Notes: generated by a model not told the origin, from the sequence alone. 42,129 bases of DNA from a bacterium (GCA_021159185.1 JAGGSH010000016.1:1-42129), one strand, 5' to 3'; positions 6,804 to 14,886 are shown, numbered from the stretch's first letter. Numbers and translations are program-made.

Positions 6804-6864
6804 AGTCCCGGCATAATTTGCCGGGAATCCATTTCTTTATTAACCGTGTCGCCAAACGGCGACT
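6804..6864 (+). promoter_or_regulatory. two hairpins between the unknown genes
   Basis: TCCCGGCA/TGCCGGGA (6804-6824) and GTCGCC/GGCGAC (6849-6864) form stable hairpins without T runs. They could mark RNA processing or set the ratio of the two products. The downstream gene has its own AAGGAGA. Confidence 0.4.
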
Positions 6865-6882
6865 GTAAAAGGAGAACTTGCA

Positions 6883-7383
6883 ATGACAACCATAAATAAA
6901 TTCCTCAAACTCATTTCCGATAACAGAAAACTTGGCGGAAATGGCGGAAAACCCGTCATTAATGGGTGCGATGGTTCAGAGATCATCGCGAATGTAAAAG
7001 ACATACCAGCATTTATAGAATTTGTAGACCCAAATTTCAAAAAGTGGGGCGCGGATGAAAAAGGTCCGGCGACAGAGGAAACCCTCGTCCAAGTTTATGA
7101 AATGAGAAGGGATGGGACGTTTTCTCAGTTATTCGGCTCATTTAATCCGCATAAGGTATGCCTTACTCAAAGTCAAATTCTGAATTTCGTGAGAAATTAC
7201 AGAATTTTGCTCTGTTGTGACGGTTATGAAACATTTTTTCTATTTGAGTCTAAGTGGGAGTTCTTCATTGCCCATGTTGAATTCACTCGTGACTATCAGC
7301 TCAAGATACATGTACACCGATTTGGAAACTCCACTATCTGGCTTGCCATAAGTCATCATCGAGTTGTAATTCCGCAGTTGTAA
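6883..7383 (+). CDS. hypothetical protein, 166 residues
   Basis: I do not recognise the family. It is soluble, without signal peptide. It starts with a short helix (TTINKFLKLISDNRKLGG), and the C-terminal half is beta-rich (YRILLCCDGYETFFLFESKWEFFIAHVEF and LKIHVHRFGNSTIWLAISHHRVVI). The start is supported by AAAAGGAGA 9 bases upstream. Its last codons and stop form a direct repeat (GTTGTAATTCCGCA twice, 7366-7390), which suggests a slippage event at the 3' end. Confidence 0.68.
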   Translation: MTTINKFLKLISDNRKLGGNGGKPVINGCDGSEIIANVKDIPAFIEFVDPNFKKWGADEKGPATEETLVQVYEMRRDGTFSQLFGSFNPHKVCLTQSQILNFVRNYRILLCCDGYETFFLFESKWEFFIAHVEFTRDYQLKIHVHRFGNSTIWLAISHHRVVIPQL

Positions 7384-7430
7384 TTCCGCAACTGGTTTGA
7401 GGCTCTGTTATCTTGTTCCCTTAAACTTTT

Positions 7431-7480
7431 ATCCCTTGGATTCTTTGATGCTTTAGCGCTTTGAATCTAGGGGATTTTTT
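7431..7480 (+). terminator. intrinsic terminator of the 6114-7383 unit
   Basis: ATCCCTTGGATTC pairs with GAATCTAGGGGAT (13 bp, two wobble pairs), then a run of T. The sequence that follows (TTTTTTATTCCCAAATTTT and on to 7512) is repeated after the terminator at 10133. Confidence 0.75.
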
Positions 7481-7512
7481 ATTCCCAAATTTTTGCGTTA
7501 TTTTTTGGGAAA
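7476..7512. repeat. post-terminator repeat, copy A
   Basis: TTTTTTATTCCCAAATTTTT followed by GCGTTATTTTTT occurs here and again at 10161-10192. It forms the 3' border of the two module-flanked units. Confidence 0.75.
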
Positions 7513-7595
7513 ACCGTATTTTAATAGCGGATGTGAAGATTGGGGAAGAATGCGAAAAAAGAGACAAAAACATTCCATAAACCTCAAAAATTTGC

Positions 7596-7601
7596 TATAA
7601 T
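7596..7601 (+). promoter_or_regulatory. extended -10 box giving a leaderless start
   Basis: TTGCTATAAT has TGC before a consensus TATAAT. It ends 6 bases before ATG 7608, so +1 would fall on the start codon. Confidence 0.6.
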
Positions 7602-7607
7602 ATAAGT

Positions 7608-7880
7608 ATGAAAAAGAAAAAAGACATTCACGAATTTATTAAAAGAAGGAAGCATTTAATTTGGTGGACTAAAAATTGGGACGGGCTTGACGATGAAGCT
7701 ATCGTGGAAGCGGTTTTGAATTACGGCGATTGGGACGATGTGCGGGAGCTTTTTGATATTTTGGGAATTAAGCGGGTGGCGGAAATTTTTCGCAAACAAA
7801 CCGCGCCGGAGCGGATGCGGTGCAATTATCGTTCCGATATAAAACATTATTTTAATTTGTATTTTAACAAGCATGCATAA
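7608..7880 (+). CDS. small partner protein of an AbiEii-type nucleotidyltransferase
   Basis: The 90-residue acidic/Trp-rich protein (FIKRRKHLIWWTKNWDGLDDEAIVEAVLNYGD) overlaps the next gene by 8 bases and so is translationally coupled to it. Such small proteins commonly precede AbiEii-like nucleotidyltransferases and are presumed antitoxins. I infer the role only from position. No DNA-binding helix-turn-helix is obvious. The promoter puts +1 at the ATG, so the mRNA is probably leaderless. Confidence 0.7.
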   Translation: MKKKKDIHEFIKRRKHLIWWTKNWDGLDDEAIVEAVLNYGDWDDVRELFDILGIKRVAEIFRKQTAPERMRCNYRSDIKHYFNLYFNKHA

Positions 7881-8490
7881 AGAAATATTAACAGAAGAAC
7901 AAAGAAAATTATTGCCGTTAGTTTCCAAATTTTCCAGACGATTTGGTTTGGTTGGAGGGACAGCGATTGCTTTGCATATTGGACACAGAGAATCTGTTGA
8001 TTTTGATTTATTTACGATAAAAAACAAATCCTTTAATAATAACAGCATAAAAAGAAAGATTTTAGAGACAAATCATATAGATGAGACGATCGTTAATAAG
8101 TTGGGAGAATTTACGTTTGTGATAAGTACGGTTAAATTTACGTTTTTTCATTATTTCTTTGAGATAGATTTTTCCGAGAAATTTGATGGCATCATTAAAA
8201 TGCCTAACCTATTGACTTTGGCGGCGATGAAAGCTCATGCATTGGGACAACGAGCCAAGTGGAAGGACTATGTGGATTTATATTTTATTATTCGGGATTT
8301 TTATTCCATAAATGAAATTGGCAAAAAGGCCAATAATCTTTTTGGAAACGAATTTAATGAAAAAATGTTTAAAGTTCAGCTGGGTTATTTTAAAGATATT
8401 AATTATTCTGAAAAAGTTATTTACAGAAAAGAATTTGAAGTGGATGATGAAACGATTAAAAAATTTTTGGTTGAAGCTAGTTTGTCTTAA
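7873..8490 (+). CDS. AbiEii/AbiGii-type nucleotidyltransferase, probable toxin
   Basis: It has 205 residues. The nucleotidyltransferase signature is GLVGGTAIALHIGHRESVDFD: a GG pair, then D-x-D (VDFDLF) at about residues 39-41. A following helical region (LLTLAAMKAHALGQRAKWKDYVDLYFII) carries the family's conserved Lys and Asp positions. Relatives in AbiE and MenA systems transfer nucleotides to tRNA acceptor ends or otherwise arrest growth. Here it is coupled to the upstream small gene, a typical two-gene layout. The next gene begins 6 bases later. Confidence 0.8.
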   Translation: MHKEILTEEQRKLLPLVSKFSRRFGLVGGTAIALHIGHRESVDFDLFTIKNKSFNNNSIKRKILETNHIDETIVNKLGEFTFVISTVKFTFFHYFFEIDFSEKFDGIIKMPNLLTLAAMKAHALGQRAKWKDYVDLYFIIRDFYSINEIGKKANNLFGNEFNEKMFKVQLGYFKDINYSEKVIYRKEFEVDDETIKKFLVEASLS

Positions 8491-8496
8491 TAAATA

Positions 8497-9966
8497 ATGG
8501 CAAAGCTAACGGAATACTTATTTTACGCGCTTATCTTTCTTTTGCCGTGGCAGACGGTTTTTTTATTGCGGGAAATTTTTATTGGTGGAGAAAAATGGCA
8601 ATACGGAACAATAGGAATTTATTTGTCGGATGTAATTCTGGTGTTTTGGATGGTTTTAGTGTTAATAGCGAGCATTAAGCGACAAGCATTAAGCGGCAAG
8701 CAAATCCAAAAAAATTATAAGTTTGATAAAAATTTATATTTACGTTTGCTACTTGCTACTTGCTACTTGTTGCTTACTTGGTCTTTTATCTCCATTCTTT
8801 GGTCGGCGGATAAAACTCTGGCTTTTTATTTTTCTTTGAAATTATTGCTGGGCGCGGGATTGTTTCTGGCTTTGCGGGAGGTAAAAATAAATTGGCGGAA
8901 AATTGTTTTTGTATTCTTGGCGGCGGCGGTTTTGCAAAGCGCTTTGGCGATAGGACAGTTTGCTTTTCAAAGCGGTTTTTCCAGCAAGTGGCTGGGAATG
9001 AATAATTATGAATCTTGGCAAGGAGGAGTATCGGTTTTGGAAAACGAAGGAGGACGCTGGCTGCGCGCTTACGGAAGTTTGCCGCATCCTAATATTCTGG
9101 GCGGATATTTAACGCTCGCTTTCATCGCCGGACTGTATTTTTTATCAAGTAATTATAGAGGCGGCATAAACTATGGAAATATGAAAATAACAAAAAAGCG
9201 AGCAAATTTTCAATTTTCAATTTTCAATTTTCAATCAATTTTCAATGATATAATTTCTAATGTTAGAAATAATAAAACTAAATTAAATCAAATAGTTATT
9301 TTAACCAGCCTTCTGGTTATTCTTCTCGGAATACTTTTAACTTTTTCCCGCTCCGCGTGGCTGGCTTTGGCGGTTGGAATTATTTTTTTAGGCGTTGCCA
9401 TATGGCCGCGAACAGCCCGTTCCGAGAGCGAACAGTCCGCTAAGCAAAGTTTTATTAAATTATTATTGGTTTTCAGCTTAGCCGGAATAGTTTTTGCGAG
9501 CGTGAATTATAAAAACTTTTCCACCCGCTTTGACGCGGGAAAACGCTTGGAGCAAAAATCAATCAGTGAAAGAAACTCGTATTTCAACCAAGCTAGAGAA
9601 ATTATCAAAGAAAATTTTTGGCTGGGAACCGGCGCGGGAAATTACACCCTGGCGGTTTTTCAATCCACCTTCGCGTTTGCTTCGGCGGACAAGAAAAATG
9701 AAATCAAAAAACCCATTTGGCAATGCCAGCCGGTCCATAATGTTTTCGCGCTAATCTGGGCAGAACTGGGAATCGTCGGCTTGATACTGTTTGTTTTAAT
9801 TTTAGCGCAAATATTTTTAAAATCCTTAAAAAATAAAACCCTCTTTTGTTGTTTGTTGTTTGTTGTTTGTTGTTTGTTGTTTGTTGATCATTGGCTCTGG
9901 ACTACGCATTTTGGGATACTCTTATTCTGGCTGATAGCGGGATTAGCGATAAAACCTAAATCATAA
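8497..9966 (+). CDS. O-antigen ligase (Wzy/WaaL-like) family membrane protein
   Basis: It has 489 residues with about ten to twelve hydrophobic segments. A large central external loop holds LGMNNYESWQGGVSVLENEGGRWLRAYGSLPHPN, and the second half has WLGTGAGNYTLA and PVHNVFALIWAELGIVGL, hallmarks of the Wzy_C fold that joins glycans to acceptors. Translated 7-bp arrays occur three times: in an early membrane segment (LLLATCYLLLTW), in a cytoplasmic-side loop (NFQFSIFNFQ) and in the last membrane segment (CCLLFVVCCLLFV). It probably builds a surface polysaccharide or glycoprotein coat. It begins 6 bases after the nucleotidyltransferase gene but has no functional link to it. Confidence 0.85.
   Translation: MAKLTEYLFYALIFLLPWQTVFLLREIFIGGEKWQYGTIGIYLSDVILVFWMVLVLIASIKRQALSGKQIQKNYKFDKNLYLRLLLATCYLLLTWSFISILWSADKTLAFYFSLKLLLGAGLFLALREVKINWRKIVFVFLAAAVLQSALAIGQFAFQSGFSSKWLGMNNYESWQGGVSVLENEGGRWLRAYGSLPHPNILGGYLTLAFIAGLYFLSSNYRGGINYGNMKITKKRANFQFSIFNFQSIFNDIISNVRNNKTKLNQIVILTSLLVILLGILLTFSRSAWLALAVGIIFLGVAIWPRTARSESEQSAKQSFIKLLLVFSLAGIVFASVNYKNFSTRFDAGKRLEQKSISERNSYFNQAREIIKENFWLGTGAGNYTLAVFQSTFAFASADKKNEIKKPIWQCQPVHNVFALIWAELGIVGLILFVLILAQIFLKSLKNKTLFCCLLFVVCCLLFVDHWLWTTHFGILLFWLIAGLAIKPKS
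8748..8781. repeat. 7-bp array in the ligase gene, first
   Basis: CTACTTG is repeated three times, then TTGCTTACTTGG. It encodes LLLATCYLLLTW in a membrane segment. Confidence 0.75.
9206..9246. repeat. 7-bp array in the ligase gene, second
   Basis: CAATTTT is repeated four times with decay at the end. It encodes NFQFSIFNFQ. Confidence 0.8.
9846..9886. repeat. 7-bp array in the ligase gene, third
   Basis: TGTTTGT is repeated about five times. It encodes CCLLFVVCCLLFV, a seven-residue period within a membrane helix. Confidence 0.85.
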
Positions 9967-9986
9967 AATAAATAAAATAAAAATTT

Positions 9987-10102
9987 ATTACTCACTTATA
10001 CGCGATCGCTCATAAGTGATGGATTTTGCGATGGATCTTCTATTTTCAGCTCAAAATCCAGCATCTTTTTCCTTTATTTAAACCAAAGATAGCTAACCTC
10101 AA
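9987..10102. repeat. conserved 115-bp module, copy B (with palindrome copy 4)
   Basis: This is the same sequence as 5806-5921 with about 15 differences. The palindrome centre is CGCGATCGCT and the right arm is decayed (CATAAGTGAT). Confidence 0.85.
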
Positions 10103-10132
10103 TAAGAATTCCATAGTTAATTTATTTTCTGT

Positions 10133-10167
10133 AGTCCCTTACGGAATTCCGTGAGGGACTTTTTTTA
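10133..10167 (+). terminator. intrinsic terminator of the empty unit
   Basis: AGTCCCTTACGGAATTCCGT pairs with itself (AGTCCCT.ACGGAA/TTCCGT.AGGGACT, one mismatch) and ends in seven T. No gene precedes it within 165 bases. Confidence 0.85.
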
Positions 10168-10192
10168 TTCCCAAATTTTTGCGTTATTTTTT
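10161..10192. repeat. post-terminator repeat, copy B
   Basis: TTTTTTTATTCCCAAATTTT continues with TGCGTTATTTTTT, identical to 7476-7508 apart from T-run length. Confidence 0.8.
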
Positions 10193-10220
10193 ACGCACTA
10201 TGCTATTACGCGCTATGCTA

Positions 10221-10249
10221 TTGACAAAAAGTCAAGTTTCTAATATAAT
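10221..10249 (+). promoter_or_regulatory. consensus promoter of the 10289 pair
   Basis: TTGACA (10221-10226), a 17-base spacer and TATAAT (10244-10249) match the consensus fully. This is the strongest sigma-70-type promoter in the window. +1 is near 10256, about 33 bases before the ATG. Confidence 0.88.
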
Positions 10250-10288
10250 AGAAATGAAGCTATAAATTATTATTAAAAAGCGAAAGTA

Positions 10289-10876
10289 ATGAGTAAAAAA
10301 GAGCTTATTTGGCGGGAAATTATTTTTCAAGCTATTGAAAAGAAAAAATTAGAATTTACCCAGAAGGGATTGGCGGAAAAGTTTGGCTTTTCACTAAGCA
10401 CGGTTTTTAACGCGCTCAAAATCCCGCGCCAAAGTGGAGCTATCAAGGTGACGGGCAGGAATTTTTCTGTCGTTGACGCGGAAAAATTTTTATATATTTG
10501 GGCGACTCAAAGAAATATGCGGAAAGAAATAATTTATGAAACTAATGTTTCGGAAAATGTTCAAAAAATAGAGGGACAGATGCCGGATGGAATAATTTTC
10601 GGAGGTTATAGCGCCTATGTCATGAGATACAAAGACGCTCCGGCTGATTACGCTAAAATTTATGTTTATGCCGGGCGCGAGAAATTGGAGGAAATAAAAA
10701 AACGCTTTCCCAAAAAACAAGGCGAGCCCAATTTTTTTATTCTTGAGAGCGATCCGCGGCTGGAAAATTTTGGCGGCATCGCGCCCGACATACAGCTATT
10801 CGTTGATTTTTGGAACATGGAAGATTGGTACGCGAAAGATTTTTTAAACGCTTTAAAAAATAAACTTTTTTTATAG
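10289..10876 (+). CDS. helix-turn-helix protein, probable antitoxin partner
   Basis: It has 195 residues. Residues about 20-60 form a winged helix (TQKGLAEKFGFSLSTVFNALKIPRQSGAIKVTGRNFSV). The C-terminal part, from IIFGGYSAYVMRYKDAPADYAKIYVYAG to the end, resembles the C-terminal region of AbiEi-like antitoxins only in layout. It is followed after 4 bases by a nucleotidyltransferase gene, so the pair is likely an antitoxin/toxin-like module that controls its own strong promoter. I know no gene name. Confidence 0.7.
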   Translation: MSKKELIWREIIFQAIEKKKLEFTQKGLAEKFGFSLSTVFNALKIPRQSGAIKVTGRNFSVVDAEKFLYIWATQRNMRKEIIYETNVSENVQKIEGQMPDGIIFGGYSAYVMRYKDAPADYAKIYVYAGREKLEEIKKRFPKKQGEPNFFILESDPRLENFGGIAPDIQLFVDFWNMEDWYAKDFLNALKNKLFL

Positions 10877-10880
10877 GTGT

Positions 10881-11498
10881 ATGCAATACTATAACGATAT
10901 TATCACACAAAAAAGTTTTGCTTATTTGCAAGATCTGAAGAGAAAGCACAAATTTATTCTTATTGGCGGATGGGCGGTTTATTTGTATTCAAAAAGCCTG
11001 AAATCTAAAGATGTTGACATCATTGTTGACTATGAAGTTTTAGCCAAAATGAAAGAGGCAAACGAAGTTTTTAAAAACGAAAGATTAAACAAATACGAAA
11101 TTAACGAAGGTAATTTTGATGTGGATATTTATGTTCCCCATTATTCAAAGTTGGGCGTAGAAATTGAAGAAATAAAAAAATTCTCCATCAATAAAGAAGG
11201 ATTTATTGTTCCCGCTTTAGAGAGCTTGCTGCTTATGAAACTATTTGCGTGGCACAGTCGCCGCGGTTCAAGCAAGGGGCAGAAAGACGAGTTGGATATC
11301 TTAAGCTTAGCTTTTTTACCGGAATTTGATTGGGAAAAATATGTGAAATTTGCCAAAAAATTCAATCTTTTAGAGTATGGCAAGGAATTCATTCAGCTTT
11401 TAAAAAGCACTCATAGCATCAAGGAGCTAAATATTAATGAGCAAAAAATGTCAAAAATGAAAAAGAATATTATGTCAAAACTAGAACTTTGTACGTAA
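10881..11498 (+). CDS. nucleotidyltransferase-fold protein, probable toxin
   Basis: It has 205 residues. The signature LIGGWAVYLYSKSLKSKDVDIIVD gives GG-W and D-x-D (DVDIIVD) at about residues 39-41. A third acidic position is likely in NFDVDIYV. The C-terminal helices include LLLMKLFAWHSRRGSSKGQKDELDILSL, with K...D as in MNT/AbiEii relatives. The sequence is clearly different from the gene at 7873. It is coupled to the HTH gene 4 bases upstream. Confidence 0.78.
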   Translation: MQYYNDIITQKSFAYLQDLKRKHKFILIGGWAVYLYSKSLKSKDVDIIVDYEVLAKMKEANEVFKNERLNKYEINEGNFDVDIYVPHYSKLGVEIEEIKKFSINKEGFIVPALESLLLMKLFAWHSRRGSSKGQKDELDILSLAFLPEFDWEKYVKFAKKFNLLEYGKEFIQLLKSTHSIKELNINEQKMSKMKKNIMSKLELCT

Positions 11499-11503
11499 TT
11501 TTT

Positions 11504-12544
11504 ATGCCTGAATTGCCCGAAGTCCAAACAATTGTTAATGACCTGAATAAAAAAATCAAAGGCGATACGATCGTTGGCTTTTGGAGCGGCTGGAAAAAAG
11601 CGGTTAAGAATATTTCAGTCAAAAAATTCGGAGAAGAAATCCAAGGCCGAAAAATTTTGGGAGTGAGAAGGGTCGGCAAGAATATTTTTATTGATTTAAG
11701 TTATAACAAAACTATTTATATTCATTTGAAGATGACGGGACATCTGTTGGTAAAATTTCAAAATCCAAAATCCAAATTTCAAATCAAGCCCAAACCCCAA
11801 ATTATAAATCAAAAGTCAAAGGAGGAAAAATCTCCCCTAATCCTTTCTGGTCATCCGACGGGACAGGCTTTTTTAAAAAAAGGTGAAAATGGGAATTATT
11901 TTGACGAGAGGGTTAATCAGTATGTGCGGCATATATTCTATTTAAATCAAAAATCAAAAATCAAAAATCAAAATGACAATGTAAAATTAAAAATCAATTC
12001 CAAGTTCAGAATTCAAAATTTCAACAAGACTCTAGAGTTTTCGGATTTGAGGAAATTTGGAAAAATTGTTTTGGCGGATACGGATAAATTGGAAAGTTTA
12101 AAAGAAATAAAAAGCTTGGGAATAGACGCGCTAAGCAGAAAATTTACGCTGAAAAGGTTTAAAGAAATTTTAAAAAAAAGACAAAACAGCTTAATTGGAA
12201 TAATTTTAATGAACCAAAATTTAATTGCCGGCATCGGCAACATTTATCGCAGTGAAATTCTTTTTGACGCCAAAATTTTACCGACAAGAAAAGCGGCTAG
12301 TTTAAAACCGGCGGAGATAAAAAGTCTTTATGGTTCTATTAAAAAAATCCTTAAAAAAGCGGTTAAAATGCGCGGGACTTCGGACAGCGACTACCGTGAT
12401 ACAGCCGGCGCTCCCGGCGGATTTCATAAAATCCTAAAAGTCTATCGCCGGGAAAAGCAAAAATGTAAAAAGTGTGATACAATGATAAAAAGAATTAAGT
12501 TGGGGCAGAGGAGTGTGTATTATTGCCCCAATTGTCAAAAATAA
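11504..12544 (+). CDS. mutM: formamidopyrimidine-DNA glycosylase
   Basis: MutM excises 8-oxoguanine and other oxidised purines. The start at 11504 gives MPELPEVQTI, with the catalytic Pro2 and Glu3; the frame can be extended 5 codons upstream but Pro would then not be terminal. RRVGKNIFIDL holds the conserved Lys. The H2TH region is NQNLIAGIGNIYRSEILF, then GTSDSDYRDTAGAPGGF, and the zinc finger CKKC...CPNC ends the protein. At 346 residues it is longer than the usual 270-290, because repeats are translated at 11755-11820 (NPKSKFQIKPKPQIINQKSK) and 11944-12032 (NQKSKIKNQN...). These lie between the N-terminal beta-sandwich strands. Confidence 0.93.
   Translation: MPELPEVQTIVNDLNKKIKGDTIVGFWSGWKKAVKNISVKKFGEEIQGRKILGVRRVGKNIFIDLSYNKTIYIHLKMTGHLLVKFQNPKSKFQIKPKPQIINQKSKEEKSPLILSGHPTGQAFLKKGENGNYFDERVNQYVRHIFYLNQKSKIKNQNDNVKLKINSKFRIQNFNKTLEFSDLRKFGKIVLADTDKLESLKEIKSLGIDALSRKFTLKRFKEILKKRQNSLIGIILMNQNLIAGIGNIYRSEILFDAKILPTRKAASLKPAEIKSLYGSIKKILKKAVKMRGTSDSDYRDTAGAPGGFHKILKVYRREKQKCKKCDTMIKRIKLGQRSVYYCPNCQK
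11755..11820. repeat. 7-bp array in mutM, first
   Basis: Units of ATCCAAA/TTTCAAA type, read as QNPKSKFQIKPKPQ, follow the conserved HLKMTGHLLV segment. Confidence 0.75.
11944..12032. repeat. 7-bp array in mutM, second
   Basis: ATCAAAA repeats, then looser AAATTCA-type units. They are read as NQKSKIKNQNDN before the conserved LEFSDLRKFGK. Confidence 0.75.
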
Positions 12545-12593
12545 ATAATATAAATCACTAATCAACGCGAATTCTTCACTAATTATCACGAAT

Positions 12594-12640
12594 AGTAAAA
12601 TCCCCCCAACCCCCTTTTACAAAGGGGGAGGAAAAAGCGA
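12594..12640. repeat. C/G-run hairpin repeat
   Basis: CCCCCTTTTACAAAGGGGG forms a hairpin preceded by CCCCCCAA. A related pattern lies at 22835-22885 (CTCCCCCTTAGTAAAGAGGGAG). Both are intergenic. Confidence 0.55.
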
Positions 12641-12690
12641 ATTAGGGATTATTCGGGAAAAATCAGTGTTGATTCGGGATTTAGATCATT

Positions 12691-13788
12691 ATGACTAGAC
12701 AACAAAAAATAATCATCGCTGTTGTGGCGATAGTAATCGCTGGAATACTGGTTTATTTCACGGTCGGGCGCGGCGCTATGCGAACCAAAAGAGTGAAACA
12801 GATTCAAACGGAAAATAATGAAGTCCAGAACAATCTGCCTATTGCCAACGAAGGCAATGTCAGCCCGATTTCCGGATTAGCTTGCGAAAATTGGAACCGC
12901 CGCCCGATTGCGGTAATGCAGCCTTCCGATGTCGCGGCGCGTCCGGCTTCCGGATTTTCCGAAGCGGATATGGTGATAGAAATGCCCGTGATTACCGCCA
13001 CCATTACTCGGCTGATGGGAGTTTATGTTTGCAACAGTCCGGAGGAAGTGGGATCAATAAGAAGCGCCCGGCACGATTTCGTGCATCTGGCCAAAGGGCT
13101 GGACGCTATTTTTGTCCATTGGGGAAGATCGCAGATGGACTGGTTTATAGAAAAACTGAATAGCGGAATAATAGATAATATAAACTGCAACAGCGACGCG
13201 GGAAAATCAGCCAATGGATATTGCTTCCGGCATCCCGATCTTGTTGGCATGCACTCGGGATATATAAAGTTCGCCAAAATTCTTGAGGCCAGTCGCGATT
13301 TCGGATACCGGATGGAAAATAAATTCTCCGGATATGCTCACCAGCCGGAAGCCTCCATAGATGAACGACCGGAAGGCGGACATTTGCGAGTGGCTTTTGC
13401 CGGCATTTACGCGGCGGATTATGATTATGACAAAAATAGCAATTCTTATTTAAGAACTTGGGGAAAGAAGGAAGATAAGGATAGAAATAATGGAGAGAGA
13501 ATTGCTCCGAAGAATATTGTGGTAATGATGGCTAAATCCTATCAAATTGAAGGGCAGTATAATAATGTGGAATTAGGCGATCCTTGGCAAGATTCATCTG
13601 ACAGTGGCGAGGCGCATTATTATTTTAACGGGAAAGAATATCACGGCACTTGGAAAAAAGATAAATCTGACATAGCCAGCAAATTATTTTTCTACGACGA
13701 ATCCGGACAGGAAATTAAATTTGTTCCCGGACAAATCTGGGTGGAGATTCTAGAGCCGGGACAAAGATTAAAGTGGGAAGTAAAATAG
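12691..13788 (+). CDS. DUF3048-domain secreted protein (YerB-like)
   Basis: It has 365 residues. One N-terminal membrane segment (IIIAVVAIVIAGILVYFTVG) is followed by a linker and the DUF3048 domain. The domain has RPIAVMQPSDVAARPASGFSEADMVIE, GVYVCNSPEEVGSIRSARHDFV, a long middle part, and the C-terminal domain ending FVPGQIWVEILEPGQRLKWEV. The family is anchored outside the cytoplasmic membrane, and its function is not established. The first residues after the anchor include an Arg/Lys cluster. It ends 1 base before holA, so the two are likely co-transcribed. Confidence 0.88.
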   Translation: MTRQQKIIIAVVAIVIAGILVYFTVGRGAMRTKRVKQIQTENNEVQNNLPIANEGNVSPISGLACENWNRRPIAVMQPSDVAARPASGFSEADMVIEMPVITATITRLMGVYVCNSPEEVGSIRSARHDFVHLAKGLDAIFVHWGRSQMDWFIEKLNSGIIDNINCNSDAGKSANGYCFRHPDLVGMHSGYIKFAKILEASRDFGYRMENKFSGYAHQPEASIDERPEGGHLRVAFAGIYAADYDYDKNSNSYLRTWGKKEDKDRNNGERIAPKNIVVMMAKSYQIEGQYNNVELGDPWQDSSDSGEAHYYFNGKEYHGTWKKDKSDIASKLFFYDESGQEIKFVPGQIWVEILEPGQRLKWEVK

Positions 13789-13789
13789 T

Positions 13790-14857
13790 ATGTTACTATT
13801 CTTGTACGGTGAAGATAGTTTTCGCTCCGGCGAAAAACTTGCCGGAATAAAAAATAAATTTCTGCAAAAAGATAAAATAGGCTCTGGCTTAAGTATTGTT
13901 GATTTTGAGGAAAACGGCGAGGAAGCCAATCTGCCGGAGATAGCGGGCGCGCGAGGGCTTTTTTCCGTCAAGCGGTTGGTAATAGCCAAAAATTTAATTT
14001 TAAGCGGGACCGCCGGCAATCAGTCAGAAGCTTTGAATTTTTTAGAGTCCAATAAAAAAAATCTTCAAGCCAGCCAAGATTTAGTGTTAGTTTTTTGGGA
14101 AAAAGGATTGCCCAGAAAAAATAATAAGCTGTTTAAATTTTTATTGGCTAATTCTAAAAGCCAGAATTTTGAAAAATTAAGCGGCGGCAAGCTTTCCGCT
14201 TGGATATTGAAGCGAGTTCAAAGTTTGGGCGGAAAAATATCGCTGCCAGCTTTAAATAAATTGGCGGCTTATGTCGGCAGTGATCTTTTTCAGATGGATA
14301 ATGAAATTGAAAAGCTGGTAAATTATGTATCTCCTTCTGAAAAAGGCCTGTCTGCCGGCGAGGCAAAGGTTGAGAGCGGGGAAAAAAACGGCATAATTAC
14401 CGAGACCGACATTGATCTTTTAGTAAAATCTAAAATTAAAGCTAATATCTTTGAAACGATTGACGCTTTGGCGTCCAAAGATAAAAAAAAGGCGCTGGAA
14501 CTTTTGCATAACCAATTGGAAAAAGGCGATGATCCCTTTTATATTTTCTCAATGTATGTTTACCAATTCCGCAACCTTTTAAAAATTGGCGGGTTTTTCG
14601 CCCAAGGCGCCGCGCCTGCCGGCGGGCAGGGATCAGCCTCGGGCCGATATTTTCAGGGAAACACCAATCAATATGAAATTGCCAAGTTGGCCAAACTTCA
14701 CCCTTTCGTGGCGCAAAAAGGAATAGCCCAGTTGCGGGGATTTACTCTGGCGCAGCTCAAAAAAATTTACAAAAAACTCGGAGAAATAGATTTCCAAATC
14801 AAAACCGGAAAAGTTGATATTATCCTAGCGCTGGATAAGTTTGTGGTTGGGATATAA
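13790..14857 (+). CDS. holA: DNA polymerase III delta subunit (clamp loader)
   Basis: It has 355 residues. The start LLFLYGEDSFRSGEKL is the family's N-terminal strand and degenerate P-loop region. LVLVFWEKGLPRKNNKLFKFL, YVGSDLFQMDNEIEKLVNYV and KANIFETIDALASKDKKKALELLHNQLEKGDDPFYIFSMYVYQFRNLLKI match the delta subunit's helical domains. It opens the beta clamp for loading. The segment GAAPAGGQGSASGRYFQG (about 14606-14660) looks like a translated GC-rich repeat, related to SAQGGPASGWQ in murE. It begins right behind the DUF3048 gene. Confidence 0.9.
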   Translation: MLLFLYGEDSFRSGEKLAGIKNKFLQKDKIGSGLSIVDFEENGEEANLPEIAGARGLFSVKRLVIAKNLILSGTAGNQSEALNFLESNKKNLQASQDLVLVFWEKGLPRKNNKLFKFLLANSKSQNFEKLSGGKLSAWILKRVQSLGGKISLPALNKLAAYVGSDLFQMDNEIEKLVNYVSPSEKGLSAGEAKVESGEKNGIITETDIDLLVKSKIKANIFETIDALASKDKKKALELLHNQLEKGDDPFYIFSMYVYQFRNLLKIGGFFAQGAAPAGGQGSASGRYFQGNTNQYEIAKLAKLHPFVAQKGIAQLRGFTLAQLKKIYKKLGEIDFQIKTGKVDIILALDKFVVGI

Positions 14858-14886
14858 AATGCATTATTATGCAAGGAATAAAAAAC

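Larger units (their letters stand above)
9967..10288. other. 322-bp intergenic region: module copy B, empty unit, promoter
   Basis: Contents: palindrome and conserved tract (9987-10102), about 30 bases with no gene, a terminator (10133-10167), the post-terminator repeat (to 10192), and a consensus promoter (10221-10249). No ORF lies between module and terminator. Confidence 0.8.

Noticed and set aside
2301-10020. GCGATCGC inside the palindromes as the cyanobacterial HIP1 signature
   Set aside because: Only three copies occur, all as the centre of one palindrome family; HIP1 in cyanobacteria is dense and also in genes.
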